DNA of 39,835 nt from RGIG2041 sp045546315 (GCA_045546315.1 JAZQCN010000057.1:1-39835), one strand, 5' to 3'. Positions 14,798 to 22,690 are shown, counted from the stretch's first letter. Notes: a model not told the origin generated them from the letters alone. Translations and numbers: made by a program.

Positions 14798-15967
14798 TTA
14801 CTTGTTTTTGGATATTTTACGGAAGAACAGCATCGCCGACACAACAAAAATCGCACCCCATACCAAAATATAGAGCGGAAATGCCGACGGGCTGAGCATT
14901 TTTGCAATCGAGCCGAACACCGGCGCACCGACCATAAAGCCGAAATATGCCGCCGCCATCTGTGAGCTTAAAATCGATGTGGAATGTTTTTCGCCGAAAT
15001 GCTGCGGTGTAAGATACATAATACTCGGATACACCGGGCCATTGCCCAGACCGACTAAAAACAGTCCTGCAATCGCCACCGGCGTCACCGGTACAAACAT
15101 CAAAATCGTACCCAAAAGCATCACGCCGACAGAAACCTTGATAATATTCCAGCTCGACACCTTATTCGAAATAATGCCGGACAAAAATCTGCCAAGCGCA
15201 ATGCCGGCGCAAAACATCGTAATTGCCGCGGCACTGCTTGCCTCGGAAAGGTGGTGGGCATTGACCAAATACCACGCGCCTAAGCTGCCCACGCCGCCCT
15301 CGATGGCGTTGATTGCAATGCACATATACCAATCCAGGCGGATTTCGGAGCGCTTAATCATCTTAAAATAGAATAAGTTTTCCGAAGCAACCGTTTCTGC
15401 CTGCACGGCATTATGCGTATGCCTTACCCTTTTCCAGACCGGCAGGGAAGCAAGAACAATCAGCACAATCAGACACTGCAGAGCAAAAACCGTGCGGTAG
15501 CCCACGCGCCAGCCGGCGCTGTCTAACACAAGTGCCATAATCACCGGACCCGCCAGCATACCTACGCCGAAGAAGCAGTGCATAAAGTTCATATGCATTG
15601 CCTTATAGTGCAGCGAAATATAGTTATTGAGCGCCGCATCCGTCGCACCGGCACTCAACCCGAGCGGAATGGCAATGATGCACATCATCACAATACCGTC
15701 TGCAAACGAAAAGCCCAGCAGCGAAAGCGCCGCCAAAGCTGTGCTGACGGTCAGCACGGCACGCGTGCCGAATTTATTGACCAGATGCCCGCCGAACATA
15801 CTCGAAATCGCCGTGCTCGCCGGAATCAGCAGATTCACACAGTTAACGGCATCCAAAGATAGTGCAAGGTCTGCCTGTATTGCGGGCAAAGCCGCACCGA
15901 ACAACGACTGCGTAAACCCGTTGCCGATAAATGTGATATAGATGACAATCAATAATGCGGTTACCAT
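14798..15967 (-). CDS. Major facilitator superfamily transporter
   Basis: A 389-residue integral membrane protein with about twelve hydrophobic segments. It has a typical MFS loop 2-3 region (FGGHLVNKFGTRAVL) and a second-half equivalent (LGRFLSGIISNKVSS). It likely imports the glycoside handled by the two enzymes downstream. The start at 15967 (MVTALLIVIYITFIG) is set by GGAGG eight bases upstream; the longer frame from 16030 would reach the promoter. It heads the cassette and has its own promoter with two 13-bp direct repeats upstream. Confidence 0.88.
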   Translation of the reverse strand: MVTALLIVIYITFIGNGFTQSLFGAALPAIQADLALSLDAVNCVNLLIPASTAISSMFGGHLVNKFGTRAVLTVSTALAALSLLGFSFADGIVMMCIIAIPLGLSAGATDAALNNYISLHYKAMHMNFMHCFFGVGMLAGPVIMALVLDSAGWRVGYRTVFALQCLIVLIVLASLPVWKRVRHTHNAVQAETVASENLFYFKMIKRSEIRLDWYMCIAINAIEGGVGSLGAWYLVNAHHLSEASSAAAITMFCAGIALGRFLSGIISNKVSSWNIIKVSVGVMLLGTILMFVPVTPVAIAGLFLVGLGNGPVYPSIMYLTPQHFGEKHSTSILSSQMAAAYFGFMVGAPVFGSIAKMLSPSAFPLYILVWGAIFVVSAMLFFRKISKNK

Positions 15968-16002
15968 AATTTCAGCCTCCGTAGTTTCTTGTTTGCACTT
16001 TG

Positions 16003-16030
16003 AGTATAACATAAAATAATGCGTTTTCAA
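16003..16030 (-). promoter_or_regulatory. Promoter of the MFS-GH106-DUF4838 cassette
   Basis: TTGAAA (16030-16025), a 16-base spacer and TATACT (16008-16003), about 35 bases before the MFS start. It makes the cassette transcriptionally independent of potABC. Confidence 0.75.
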
Positions 16031-16073
16031 TGCACAATTTTAATGGTTTTTTTTGCTTTTTGCACAATTTTAA
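16031..16073 (-). promoter_or_regulatory. Two 13-bp direct repeats upstream of the cassette promoter (activator sites)
   Basis: TGCACAATTTTAA occurs at 16031-16043 and again at 16061-16073, exactly 30 bp apart (about three helical turns). The first copy abuts the -35 hexamer. This is the position expected for a class II activator of the AraC type. No regulator gene lies next to it, so the factor is unknown. Confidence 0.5.
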
Positions 16074-16087
16074 GATGCGCAATATAC

Positions 16088-16119
16088 AAAAAAACCGACT
16101 GTGCGAATACAGTCGGTTT
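16088..16119 (-). terminator. Terminator after potC
   Basis: AAACCGACTGT (16092-16102) pairs with ACAGTCGGTTT (16109-16119), followed on the minus strand by a T-run (16094-16088). It separates potABC from the cassette. Confidence 0.9.
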
Positions 16120-16127
16120 CGCTTCAT

Positions 16128-16898
16128 TTACTGCTCTTCCTGCTTTGCACTTCGCTTGTTGACAATCACCATCAAAATGAAGATGACCGCAAACATCAAG
16201 GTCGAAAGTGCGTTAATGGATGGGTCGTACTTTTTGCTGACCGCGTTATAGATGTAAATCGAAAGATTTTCCGCGCGCGAGGTAAAGAAGCTGATGACAA
16301 AATCGTCAATCGACAGGGTTACGGCGAAGAGAAAGCCGGTAATGATGCCCGGCAGAATCTCCGGCAGGATAATCTTGCGGTAAGCATAGGCAGGGCTTGC
16401 ACCCAAATCGAGCGCCGCCTCATACATATTTTTGTTCATCTGGCCGAGCTTCGGCAGCACGGAAATGATGACATACGGTATGTTAAAGGTAATATGCGAA
16501 AGCAAAAGCGAGGTTTTGCCGAGCGGGATGCCGATGAATACATAAAGCAGCATCAGCGAAATACCCGTTACGATATCCGGGTTAAGCACCGGCAGATTCG
16601 TTATTGCCATAACGGCGCTTTTTAAGCCCTTGCGCATATTATGGATGCCGATGGCGGCAAGCGTACCGATGACGGTCGCAATTACGGCAGACAAAAATGC
16701 GGTCGACAGCGTAATCTGCAGCGCGCCGAGCATCTGCTCGTTTTCAAAGAGCTTTTCGTACCACTTGAAGGTAAAGCCCTTCCACTGCGCCGTTGCAAAC
16801 TTGGAGTCGTTAAACGAATACACCGCCATAACCACAATCGGCGCATACATAAACACGAAAATTAAAAACACATAAAACTTACGGAGTGCCTTGCTCAT
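16128..16898 (-). CDS. potC: Spermidine/putrescine ABC transporter permease
   Basis: A 256-residue inner-membrane permease with about six TM segments. The EAA coupling loop is YEAALDLGASPAYAYRKIILPEILPG, which contacts the ATPase. It pairs with PotB to form the polyamine channel. The start overlaps the potB stop by four bases (ATGA). It is the last gene of the potABC transcript; a terminator lies directly beyond. Confidence 0.95.
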   Translation of the reverse strand: MSKALRKFYVFLIFVFMYAPIVVMAVYSFNDSKFATAQWKGFTFKWYEKLFENEQMLGALQITLSTAFLSAVIATVIGTLAAIGIHNMRKGLKSAVMAITNLPVLNPDIVTGISLMLLYVFIGIPLGKTSLLLSHITFNIPYVIISVLPKLGQMNKNMYEAALDLGASPAYAYRKIILPEILPGIITGFLFAVTLSIDDFVISFFTSRAENLSIYIYNAVSKKYDPSINALSTLMFAVIFILMVIVNKRSAKQEEQ

Positions 16899-17725
16899 AA
16901 AAGTCCGCCCCCTTCCCCGTTTTTATCTGCATCGGAAGGCAGCAGCATCGTGATGATAATCAGCACCATCAATATAAGCGACATCGCCGAGCCAAAGTTC
17001 CAGTCATCCGCGAGTAAAAACTTCTGCTCGATGACATTACCCATCAGCTGAATCTTTTTACCGCTTAAGATATCGGAAATTGCAAAGGTGGTCACTGCCG
17101 GCATAAACACCATCGAGATGCCCGAAAGGATACCGGGCACGCTCATCGGCAGCGTCACCTTAAAAAACACGCGCGCCGGCGGTGCACCCAGATCCTGCGC
17201 CGCTTCGACAAGCGAATTGTCCATTTTCACCAAAACCGAATGAATCGGCAAAATCATAAACGGCAGGAAATTGTACACCATACCGAAGATGATGGAGTGC
17301 GTGCCGTATAAAAACTCAAACGGCTCTAAGCCGATAAAGCCAAGCAGGGTATTTAAAAGTCCCTTCGTGTCGAGCACAATCACCCATGCATATGTGCGCA
17401 AAAGCAGGTTCATCCACATCGGAATCACCAAAAGCATAATCAAAAGACCTTTGTTTTTAAAGGTCGAGCCTGCCAGAAAATATGCGGCAGGATAGCCCAG
17501 AAGCAGGCAAATCGCCGTTGCCACCGCCGCCATCCACACCGAGCGCCAGAGCGCCGTCATATAAATCGGGCTGGTGAAAAATTCTTTGAAATGCTCCAAA
17601 GAAAACACAAAGCTGCCGTCGGCACGCTCTACCGTAAAGCCGAAATAGGCAACCAGCAAAAGCGGCACGACAATAAAAAGCACTGCCCACACAAGGTACG
17701 GATAGGCAGAAAGCGTTTTACGCAT
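16895..17725 (-). CDS. potB: Spermidine/putrescine ABC transporter permease
   Basis: A 276-residue membrane protein with about six TM segments and the EAA loop VEAAQDLGAPPARVFFKVTLPMSVPG. It is the first permease subunit of the polyamine importer. It begins two bases after the potA stop and overlaps potC by four bases. The C-terminus (PSDADKNGEGGGLL) is hydrophilic and short. Order potA-potB-potC is standard. Confidence 0.95.
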   Translation of the reverse strand: MRKTLSAYPYLVWAVLFIVVPLLLVAYFGFTVERADGSFVFSLEHFKEFFTSPIYMTALWRSVWMAAVATAICLLLGYPAAYFLAGSTFKNKGLLIMLLVIPMWMNLLLRTYAWVIVLDTKGLLNTLLGFIGLEPFEFLYGTHSIIFGMVYNFLPFMILPIHSVLVKMDNSLVEAAQDLGAPPARVFFKVTLPMSVPGILSGISMVFMPAVTTFAISDILSGKKIQLMGNVIEQKFLLADDWNFGSAMSLILMVLIIITMLLPSDADKNGEGGGLL

Positions 17726-17727
17726 GC

Positions 17728-18765
17728 TTATCCCTCCTTATGCATAATGTGAATATCAAACGGAATAAAGCTAAGCCCGACCGTCTCGCCGACCGGCGAA
17801 GCAATCGTCGACTGCACCAAAAAGTCAAAGCCCGGTGCGTCGATAACCATTTCATAGTGTACACCCTTGAAGATGCAGGATTTTACAACGCCGCTCAAAA
17901 GGCCTTCCTCTGCGCCGACCACCTTCACATCCTCCGGACGGATGACCACATCAACCGGCTCGTCTTTTTCAAAGCCGGTGTCGACACATTCGAATTTTCT
18001 GCCGCAGAAGGACACGAGCTTGTCGGCATGCATCACGCCGTCGATGATGTTTGATTCGCCGATAAAGTCGGCAACAAAAGCGCACTGCGGCTCATTGTAG
18101 ATGTCCTGCGGTGTGCCGTTTTGCAAAATATTACCGCCCTTCATGACGATAATCGTATCCGACATGGTGAGGGCTTCCTCCTGGTCGTGCGTTACATAGA
18201 CAAATGTAATGCCCAGGCTTTTTTGTATATTCTTAAGCTCAATCTGCATTTCTTTTCGAAGCTTTAAATCCAGCGCGCCGAGCGGCTCGTCTAATAAAAG
18301 CACCTTCGGCTCGTTCACCAAAGCGCGCGCAATCGCAACTCTCTGCTGCTGACCGCCGGAGAGCGAATCAATACCGCGCTTTTCATAGCCCTCAAGGTTG
18401 ATGAGCTTGAGCATACGCGTCACCTTTTCGCGAATCTCGTGCGACGGCATTTTCTTTAAATGCAGACCGAATGCAATGTTTTCAAAAACATTCATATTCG
18501 GAAAAAGAGCGTACTTCTGAAACACGGTATTGAGGCTGCGCTTATAGGGCGGCAAATCCGTAATATCCGTGTCGTTATAATACACTCTTCCTGTAGAAGG
18601 CATCTCAAAGCCGCCGATGATGCGAAGCGTCGTCGTCTTACCGCAGCCGGACGGACCGAGCAGCGTTACAAAGGAGCTGCTGTCGATTGAGAGGCTCAAA
18701 TTATTTAATACTTCAGTACTTCCAAAATGCTTGGATACGTTCTCGAGACGTATAATCTTAGACAT
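17728..18765 (-). CDS. potA: Spermidine/putrescine ABC transporter ATPase
   Basis: A 345-residue ABC ATPase. Walker A is GPSGCGKTT (about 37-45), the Q-loop lies near NTVFQKYALFP, the signature is LSGGQQQR, Walker B is VLLLDEP, and the switch His is in YVTHDQEEA. Residues from about 240 form the TOBE-type regulatory domain (VDVVIRPEDVKV). It powers uptake through PotB/PotC. AGGGGAT precedes the ATG. Strong promoter and operator-like palindrome lie upstream (18836-18889). Confidence 0.96.
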   Translation of the reverse strand: MSKIIRLENVSKHFGSTEVLNNLSLSIDSSSFVTLLGPSGCGKTTTLRIIGGFEMPSTGRVYYNDTDITDLPPYKRSLNTVFQKYALFPNMNVFENIAFGLHLKKMPSHEIREKVTRMLKLINLEGYEKRGIDSLSGGQQQRVAIARALVNEPKVLLLDEPLGALDLKLRKEMQIELKNIQKSLGITFVYVTHDQEEALTMSDTIIVMKGGNILQNGTPQDIYNEPQCAFVADFIGESNIIDGVMHADKLVSFCGRKFECVDTGFEKDEPVDVVIRPEDVKVVGAEEGLLSGVVKSCIFKGVHYEMVIDAPGFDFLVQSTIASPVGETVGLSFIPFDIHIMHKEG

Positions 18766-18835
18766 TTATCAATCCCCTGTCTTACTGCCTGCATGGCGTT
18801 TATAATTAACCATTTTTTCGCAAGCTGTATATTTA

Positions 18836-18852
18836 CGCATTCGCAGAATGCG
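18836..18852. promoter_or_regulatory. Operator-like palindrome downstream of the potA promoter
   Basis: CGCATTC-GCA-GAATGCG, perfect 7-bp arms, placed about ten bases past the -10 hexamer, so it covers the transcript start. A repressor bound here would block potABC. It could also be a 5' hairpin of the mRNA. Confidence 0.5.
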
Positions 18853-18861
18853 ACAAATATC

Positions 18862-18889
18862 ATTATACATCTTTTTTAAAAAAAGTCAA
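18862..18889 (-). promoter_or_regulatory. Promoter of potABC
   Basis: TTGACT (18889-18884), a 16-base spacer made of a T-run and an A-run, and TATAAT (18867-18862). Confidence 0.85.
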
Positions 18890-18907
18890 TGGATTTTCCG
18901 TTTTTAA

Positions 18908-19489
18908 TTACGCACTTTCTTCGTAAGTACCTACAAGCTTTTTAATGCGCTCCCGCGCCTTTTTGCGAAGCAAATCATAATCGTAGTCTCCCCTGGAGAA
19001 AACCTCCGGTTTTGCATAGCTGCTTTTCACCGGTGCAGCTGTGCGCGCAGGCGCATTTACCTTATAAACATTATTATCATTATTTACAGTATTACGATGT
19101 TGTTGATGGTTTGTTATTTGTTTGTTATTTGTTTGTTGTTTGGGTTGTTGCTCGTTTGTTGCTTGTTCGGTGTCGCATTGATAAAGTGCCCATTTTTCAA
19201 TGCTTACAAGCGTATATTTGTTTGTTGCTCGGATTCGGATTTCTCCCGTAGATTGCAATTTATTTAATGCTGTGCGCACCTGCTGTATGCTGAGTCCCAA
19301 GCTTGTTGAAATATGCCCGTAGCTTGTAATCACCTGTCCCGGCAAAAGCGCCTGCCCCTGCCAGCTCGTCTTTTTAAAGCTTGCCAGCAAAAGCAAATGA
19401 ATAAACACACTGCGCACGCTTGTATCTGCGTACCATTCCCAATCCAGTATTTTTCTGTGCAGCATCACAAAGCCGTGTAAGCCTTTCAT
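18908..19489 (-). CDS. Phage-type replisome-organiser-like protein with winged-helix domain
   Basis: A 193-residue basic protein. The N-terminal ~110 residues (MKGLHGFVMLHRKILDWEWYADTSVRS...) match the DnaD-like winged-helix domain found in phage replication organisers, including GQVITSYGHISTSLGLSIQQVRTALNKL as the HTH. A Gln/Asn-rich linker (about 115-150) follows, then a basic tail, RKKARERIKKLV. I chose the ATG at 19489, six bases after GAGGTG; in-frame ATGs upstream sit on or before that site. No other phage genes surround it, so it may be a phage remnant or a domesticated gene. The linker is encoded by 11-bp repeats (19110-19131 onward), which makes it prone to frameshift. Confidence 0.7.
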   Translation of the reverse strand: MKGLHGFVMLHRKILDWEWYADTSVRSVFIHLLLLASFKKTSWQGQALLPGQVITSYGHISTSLGLSIQQVRTALNKLQSTGEIRIRATNKYTLVSIEKWALYQCDTEQATNEQQPKQQTNNKQITNHQQHRNTVNNDNNVYKVNAPARTAAPVKSSYAKPEVFSRGDYDYDLLRKKARERIKKLVGTYEESA

Positions 19490-19494
19490 TTTCA

Positions 19495-19555
19495 TCACCT
19501 CAAGCAAAGTGTAGCATAAAATTAAGGCTCACTACTATCAACTTGCTTGAGGTGA
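19495..19555. repeat. 13-bp inverted repeat around the start of the replisome-like gene
   Basis: TCACCTCAAGCAA (19495-19507) and its exact complement TTGCTTGAGGTGA (19543-19555), 35 bases apart. The left copy contains the ribosome site of the gene, so a stem formed in the leader mRNA would hide it. Confidence 0.6.
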
Positions 19556-19586
19556 ATTTCTTCGCTGATTGTAATTATAAAAAGGT

Positions 19587-19673
19587 GAAATCGGCGCATT
19601 GCTTCGTTGTCGTCAGGTCCGGCATACAAAAAGTATAGCCGTCCTGCCGTCGCCTCGCACTACATCCGATTTC
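19587..19673 (-). repeat. Dispersed palindromic intergenic element, copy 1
   Basis: Shares blocks with 29940-30020: GGATGYAGTGCGAGGC, GCTATAC...GTATGC and ACGAAGCAATGCG, in that order (here on the minus strand). The closing arms are GAAATCGG and CCGATTTC. The element folds into a long imperfect hairpin with T-runs at both edges, so it may act as a terminator. It lies in a 395-base gap between the replisome-like gene and the XRE gene. Confidence 0.65.
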
Positions 19674-19848
19674 CCTCTTTTTATGCTGATTTGAATGTTT
19701 GACTTTTTCCCCGCTTACAAATGTAGGGAACGGTCTCTCTGCGGCTCAGTCACGGCGCGGCACACAGGCACGCGCCCTACGGTATCTGCTTTTTATGCTT
19801 CTTATGTTGGTTGGGGCTGTAGTACATACTGCCGGCGTGCAGCAATAT
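19674..19848. other. Gene-free stretch with a GTAGGG-bounded GC-rich element
   Basis: No credible gene. Bases 19723-19780 are bounded by GTAGGG and CCCTAC and carry CTGCGGCTCAGTCACGGCG, similar to CTGCGGCTCGGTCACGCCG near 39714. This suggests a family of small GC-rich intergenic repeats. Confidence 0.4.
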
Positions 19849-19880
19849 ACAAAAAAAGGCGATTAAAATCGCCTTTTTTA
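19849..19880. terminator. Hairpin terminator, copy A of a 32-bp direct repeat
   Basis: A-run, GGCGATT-AA-AATCGCC, T-run. Identical over 32 bases to 20447-20478. It ends the XRE gene's leftward transcript. Confidence 0.85.
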
Positions 19881-19884
19881 ACAG

Positions 19885-20118
19885 TCAATCATCAAATCGC
19901 AATAATTTATACGCCTCAATCCCCAAGGCATCCGCAATGCGAAACAATGTATCCATAGAAATTGCCTTATAAATATTCGGTGCTTCAATCTGTCCGATAA
20001 ACGAAACATCGCAATTCATTTTTTCTGCAAGCTGCTCCTGCGTTAAAGCACGCAGTTTTCTATAGTAAGATACCTTTAATCCGATTTTGATATATCTGTC
20101 TTTATATTCCGCTTTCAT
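19885..20118 (-). CDS. XRE-family helix-turn-helix regulator
   Basis: A 77-residue single-domain regulator: VSYYRKLRALTQEQLAEKMNCDVSFIGQIEAPN is a classic Cro/CI-type HTH with the TQEQLAEK helix. No C-terminal effector domain. It is divergent from the Cys-rich gene at 20225 across an AT-rich 106-base gap, so it probably binds there and controls both. Both genes lie between identical hairpins (19849 and 20447), as in a small exchangeable cassette. Confidence 0.85.
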   Translation of the reverse strand: MKAEYKDRYIKIGLKVSYYRKLRALTQEQLAEKMNCDVSFIGQIEAPNIYKAISMDTLFRIADALGIEAYKLLRFDD

Positions 20119-20224
20119 ATTGCATCACCATATTTATTGTATCGTATTGACCGAATAAATATTATATGATAAAATTACAACAATTATTACTGAATAGATA
20201 ATAATAATTATTTTTTAATAATAG

Positions 20225-20464
20225 GTGATAAACAGGAAATCTTCGAAACGCACTTATGTGCCGGGAAACAGCGGTATAAACTGCCCTTTTAACGGAATGC
20301 ATACAGACAGCAGAGGCGTTGAGATAGAATGCCGCTGTGATAATTGCAGCTACGGTATGTGCTGTTATGCAGAAACAGCCTGTCAAGTATGTACCTTTCC
20401 GCATTGCGACTATGCCATTGCACTCAAAAATGCAATGCAGCATCAAACAAAAAAAGGCGATTAA
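20225..20464 (+). CDS. Cysteine-rich small protein (79 aa)
   Basis: The reading frame starts with GTG at 20225 in an AGGTGA context; the exact start is uncertain and a GTG at codon 12 is an alternative. The product has nine Cys (20, 36, 38, 41, 46, 47, 53, 56, 61), several as CxC, CC and CxxC, plus His, which suggests metal or iron-sulphur binding. No signal peptide. The stop codon lies within the terminator hairpin. It is divergent from an XRE regulator. I do not recognise the family. Confidence 0.55.
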   Translation: MINRKSSKRTYVPGNSGINCPFNGMHTDSRGVEIECRCDNCSYGMCCYAETACQVCTFPHCDYAIALKNAMQHQTKKGD

Positions 20465-20478
20465 AATCGCCTTTTTTA
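20447..20478. terminator. Hairpin terminator, copy B of the 32-bp direct repeat
   Basis: Exact copy of 19849-19880. It is shared by the Cys-rich gene (plus strand) and ung (minus strand), and overlaps the stop codons of both. Confidence 0.85.
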
Positions 20479-21150
20479 TATATTTTCAATTTGCCAGTCA
20501 ATCGGCGCAAGACCGTTTTTTTCTAAAATCGCGTTGGCTTTGGAAAAATGCTTGCACCCAAAAAAGCCGCGGCTCGCCGACAAGGGCGACGGATGCGGCG
20601 CTTCAAGCACCGTATGCACCGGGTTCGTTACAAGGCTCACCTTCGAGCGCGCATTTGCGCCCCATAAAAGGAACACCACCGGCGTCTTTTTTTCGTTTAA
20701 ATGCGCGATAATACAGTCGGTTAAAATTTCCCAGCCGATTTTCTGGTGCGAGTTCGGGCTCGCCTCACGCACGGTTAAAGAGGTGTTGAGCAGCAGCACG
20801 CCCTGCCTTGCCCACTTTTCCAGAAAGCCGTTGTTCGGCACATAGCAGCCGAGGTCACTTTTCAATTCCTTATACATATTCAAAAGCGACGGCGGAATGG
20901 CGATGCCCTTTTGCACGGAAAATGCAAGTCCGTGCGCCTGTCCCGGTCCGTGGTAGGGGTCCTGTCCTAAAATAACCACCTTCGTGTCCGCGTAGGCTGT
21001 CAGCTTCAGCGCGTTAAAAATAGAATACATATCCGGGTAGACTGTTTTCGTTTTATATTCCTGTGCCAGAAAGCCGCGCAGCTTTCTGTAGTATTCCTTT
21101 TCAAATTCGCCGTCTAATACCTTGTCCCAATCGTTGCCGATTTGCACCAT
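20476..21150 (-). CDS. ung: Uracil-DNA glycosylase, family 1
   Basis: A 224-residue enzyme that removes uracil from DNA at the start of base-excision repair. The water-activating motif GQDPYH (62-67) with Asp64 and the leucine-loop motif HPSPLSASRGF (186-196) are intact, and LLLNTSLTVR is conserved. GAGGTGG precedes the ATG. It starts ten bases after the ppiC stop, so the two are probably co-transcribed. Confidence 0.97.
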   Translation of the reverse strand: MVQIGNDWDKVLDGEFEKEYYRKLRGFLAQEYKTKTVYPDMYSIFNALKLTAYADTKVVILGQDPYHGPGQAHGLAFSVQKGIAIPPSLLNMYKELKSDLGCYVPNNGFLEKWARQGVLLLNTSLTVREASPNSHQKIGWEILTDCIIAHLNEKKTPVVFLLWGANARSKVSLVTNPVHTVLEAPHPSPLSASRGFFGCKHFSKANAILEKNGLAPIDWQIENI

Positions 21151-21160
21151 TTATTCCACC

Positions 21161-22354
21161 TCAAATCGAGTCATAGACCTCTTTATTCAAGAGAATATAC
21201 GCATTTTGAATCTGCGGCTCTACCACCTTGTAATACCGCTCATTGCGCAGAGAATTTTCAATGCTTTCACGCACGCTCTCAATCGGCACATACTCGGTAA
21301 AGCGCTCTGTCACCAAAAGAATATGATAGCCAAGCTCACTTTCCACAACCGCGCTCATTTCGCCCGGCTGCAAGGAAAATGCCGTGCGCTCAAACGCCGT
21401 AACCATCTCCCCGAAGGTGAAGGTGTAGCCGTTCGGAAATTCATGCAGGGTATCGTCTTCGGAATATGCATACATCAAATCATCAAAATCCGCGCCGCTT
21501 TGCAGCTTACGCAATACATCCTCTGCCGCCTTCTTTTTCTCGGAGCGCACCGTCTGCGACAGCGGATAGCCGCCATCGTCGACCGTTGCAAAATAGATTT
21601 GCTTTGCCGTTACCTTCGGCGTGGAATACAAAACAATGTTCTGTCGGTAATAGTCGATGATATCCGTTTCCTCGACCGGGTCAATTAAAATGTCAGTTAA
21701 GCGGTCCTTTAAAAATGCCGTTTCCTGCAGCCAGTAGTAGAAATCGTATGTAATACCGATGCTCTCCAGCTTCTTTTTAAAGCTCGGCATACCGCCGAAA
21801 TTGTTTGCATAAATTTCGATGCGCGATTCGATTTGCTTTTTCTCCGCACCGCTTAAATAAATGCCGTAGTTTTCGGCAAACTGGTGCACGATGGTGTTGG
21901 CAACGGTTTCCTGCTTGACAAATTCCTTAAACTCGGCATAGGTTGCCGCGTCCATCTCCTCGATTTCCAGGTTGTATTTAAACCAGTTGAGCATCTGCTT
22001 AAAGGTACTCACGCGCACCGCCTCACCGTTGACCAGAAAAGCGATTTCCTTGCTCATAATCTGCGAAAGCTCCAAATCCTGCACGGTGACCGTTTTTGTT
22101 TTATCCTCATATTCCACATTCTTGCCGAGCAGCTCGGAATACGCGCGCAGCGGCACATAGGTACGCCCGTTATACACAAAGCTGTCGATGTCCTTTTCCT
22201 CGCCGTTGATGAGAATGCGCACCTGGTTTTTAAGCACCTCAATCGTTGTGTAAACAGATTCCGCCACCGCCGGCACGCTGAAAAGCAGCACCGCCGTCAA
22301 AAGACCTGCAATATAGCCTTTGAATACAGAGAATTTATTCTTTTTATTTTTCAA
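21161..22354 (-). CDS. Secreted peptidyl-prolyl isomerase with copper-amine-oxidase-like stalk domain
   Basis: A 397-residue exported protein. I use a TTG start at 22354, eight bases after GGAGG, which gives the signal peptide MKNKKNKFSVFKGYIAGLLTAVLLFSVPAVAE; the longer frame begins upstream of the promoter's -10. Residues 33-100 form a copper-amine-oxidase N-terminal-like domain (VRILINGEEKDI...GRTYVPLRAYSELLG), common in Clostridia surface proteins. A SurA-N-like helical region and a parvulin PPIase domain follow (VTAKQIYFATVDDGG...ADFDDLMYAYSED...GYHILLVTE). It probably folds secreted proteins, as PrsA does, but it has no lipobox, so it is not a lipoprotein. Confidence 0.85.
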   Translation of the reverse strand: MKNKKNKFSVFKGYIAGLLTAVLLFSVPAVAESVYTTIEVLKNQVRILINGEEKDIDSFVYNGRTYVPLRAYSELLGKNVEYEDKTKTVTVQDLELSQIMSKEIAFLVNGEAVRVSTFKQMLNWFKYNLEIEEMDAATYAEFKEFVKQETVANTIVHQFAENYGIYLSGAEKKQIESRIEIYANNFGGMPSFKKKLESIGITYDFYYWLQETAFLKDRLTDILIDPVEETDIIDYYRQNIVLYSTPKVTAKQIYFATVDDGGYPLSQTVRSEKKKAAEDVLRKLQSGADFDDLMYAYSEDDTLHEFPNGYTFTFGEMVTAFERTAFSLQPGEMSAVVESELGYHILLVTERFTEYVPIESVRESIENSLRNERYYKVVEPQIQNAYILLNKEVYDSI

Positions 22355-22393
22355 GGCTCTCGCCTCCGTTTCCGTAGTATACATTGTGCATTT

Positions 22394-22422
22394 ATTGTAG
22401 CATACTTTTCGCCTTCTGAAAA
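22394..22422 (-). promoter_or_regulatory. Promoter of ppiC-ung
   Basis: TTTTCA (22422-22417), a 17-base spacer and TACAAT (22399-22394), roughly 30 bases upstream of the TTG start. This placement supports the TTG over the earlier ATG. Confidence 0.6.
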
Positions 22423-22573
22423 GTCCCGCCTGCGCCGCAAGCAAGCGGAAACCGTTGATACTACTGCATTTTTGCGTATTTTTACATTTTAATGACAGCG
22501 CAATTCTCCCCGTTTTCCGTCCGGCTGTAAAGCAAAAGCCTTGCCGTTTTTTGCATTATGTAAACCAAAGCTG

Positions 22574-22690
22574 TGTGGATAAAATATAGGTTTTCCACAT
22601 TTTTATTGTGGAAAACTCGGGCAAAAACGGATATCTATGCACATAAAATTGTGAAGAACATATGTTTTTTGTGGATAACTCTGTGGAAAA
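22574..22690. other. Cluster of DnaA-box-like 9-mers in AT-rich DNA
   Basis: TGTGGATAA, the complement of the perfect DnaA box TTATCCACA, occurs at 22574-22582 and 22670-22678. One-mismatch forms, TTTTCCACA or TGTGGAAAA, occur at 22591-22599, 22607-22615 and 22682-22690. All five lie within 117 bases. The surrounding 22440-22780 has no gene. The cluster may be part of an origin, a DnaA-titration site or a DnaA-regulated control region for the mreB homologue. Confidence 0.6.

Noticed and set aside
19110..19131. CRISPR-like repeat
   Set aside because: The repeats are 11 bp, directly adjacent and in a coding linker; there are no spacers or cas genes in the window.
18908..20478. A prophage
   Set aside because: Only one phage-replication-like gene and a small XRE regulator; no integrase, capsid, terminase or lysis genes.
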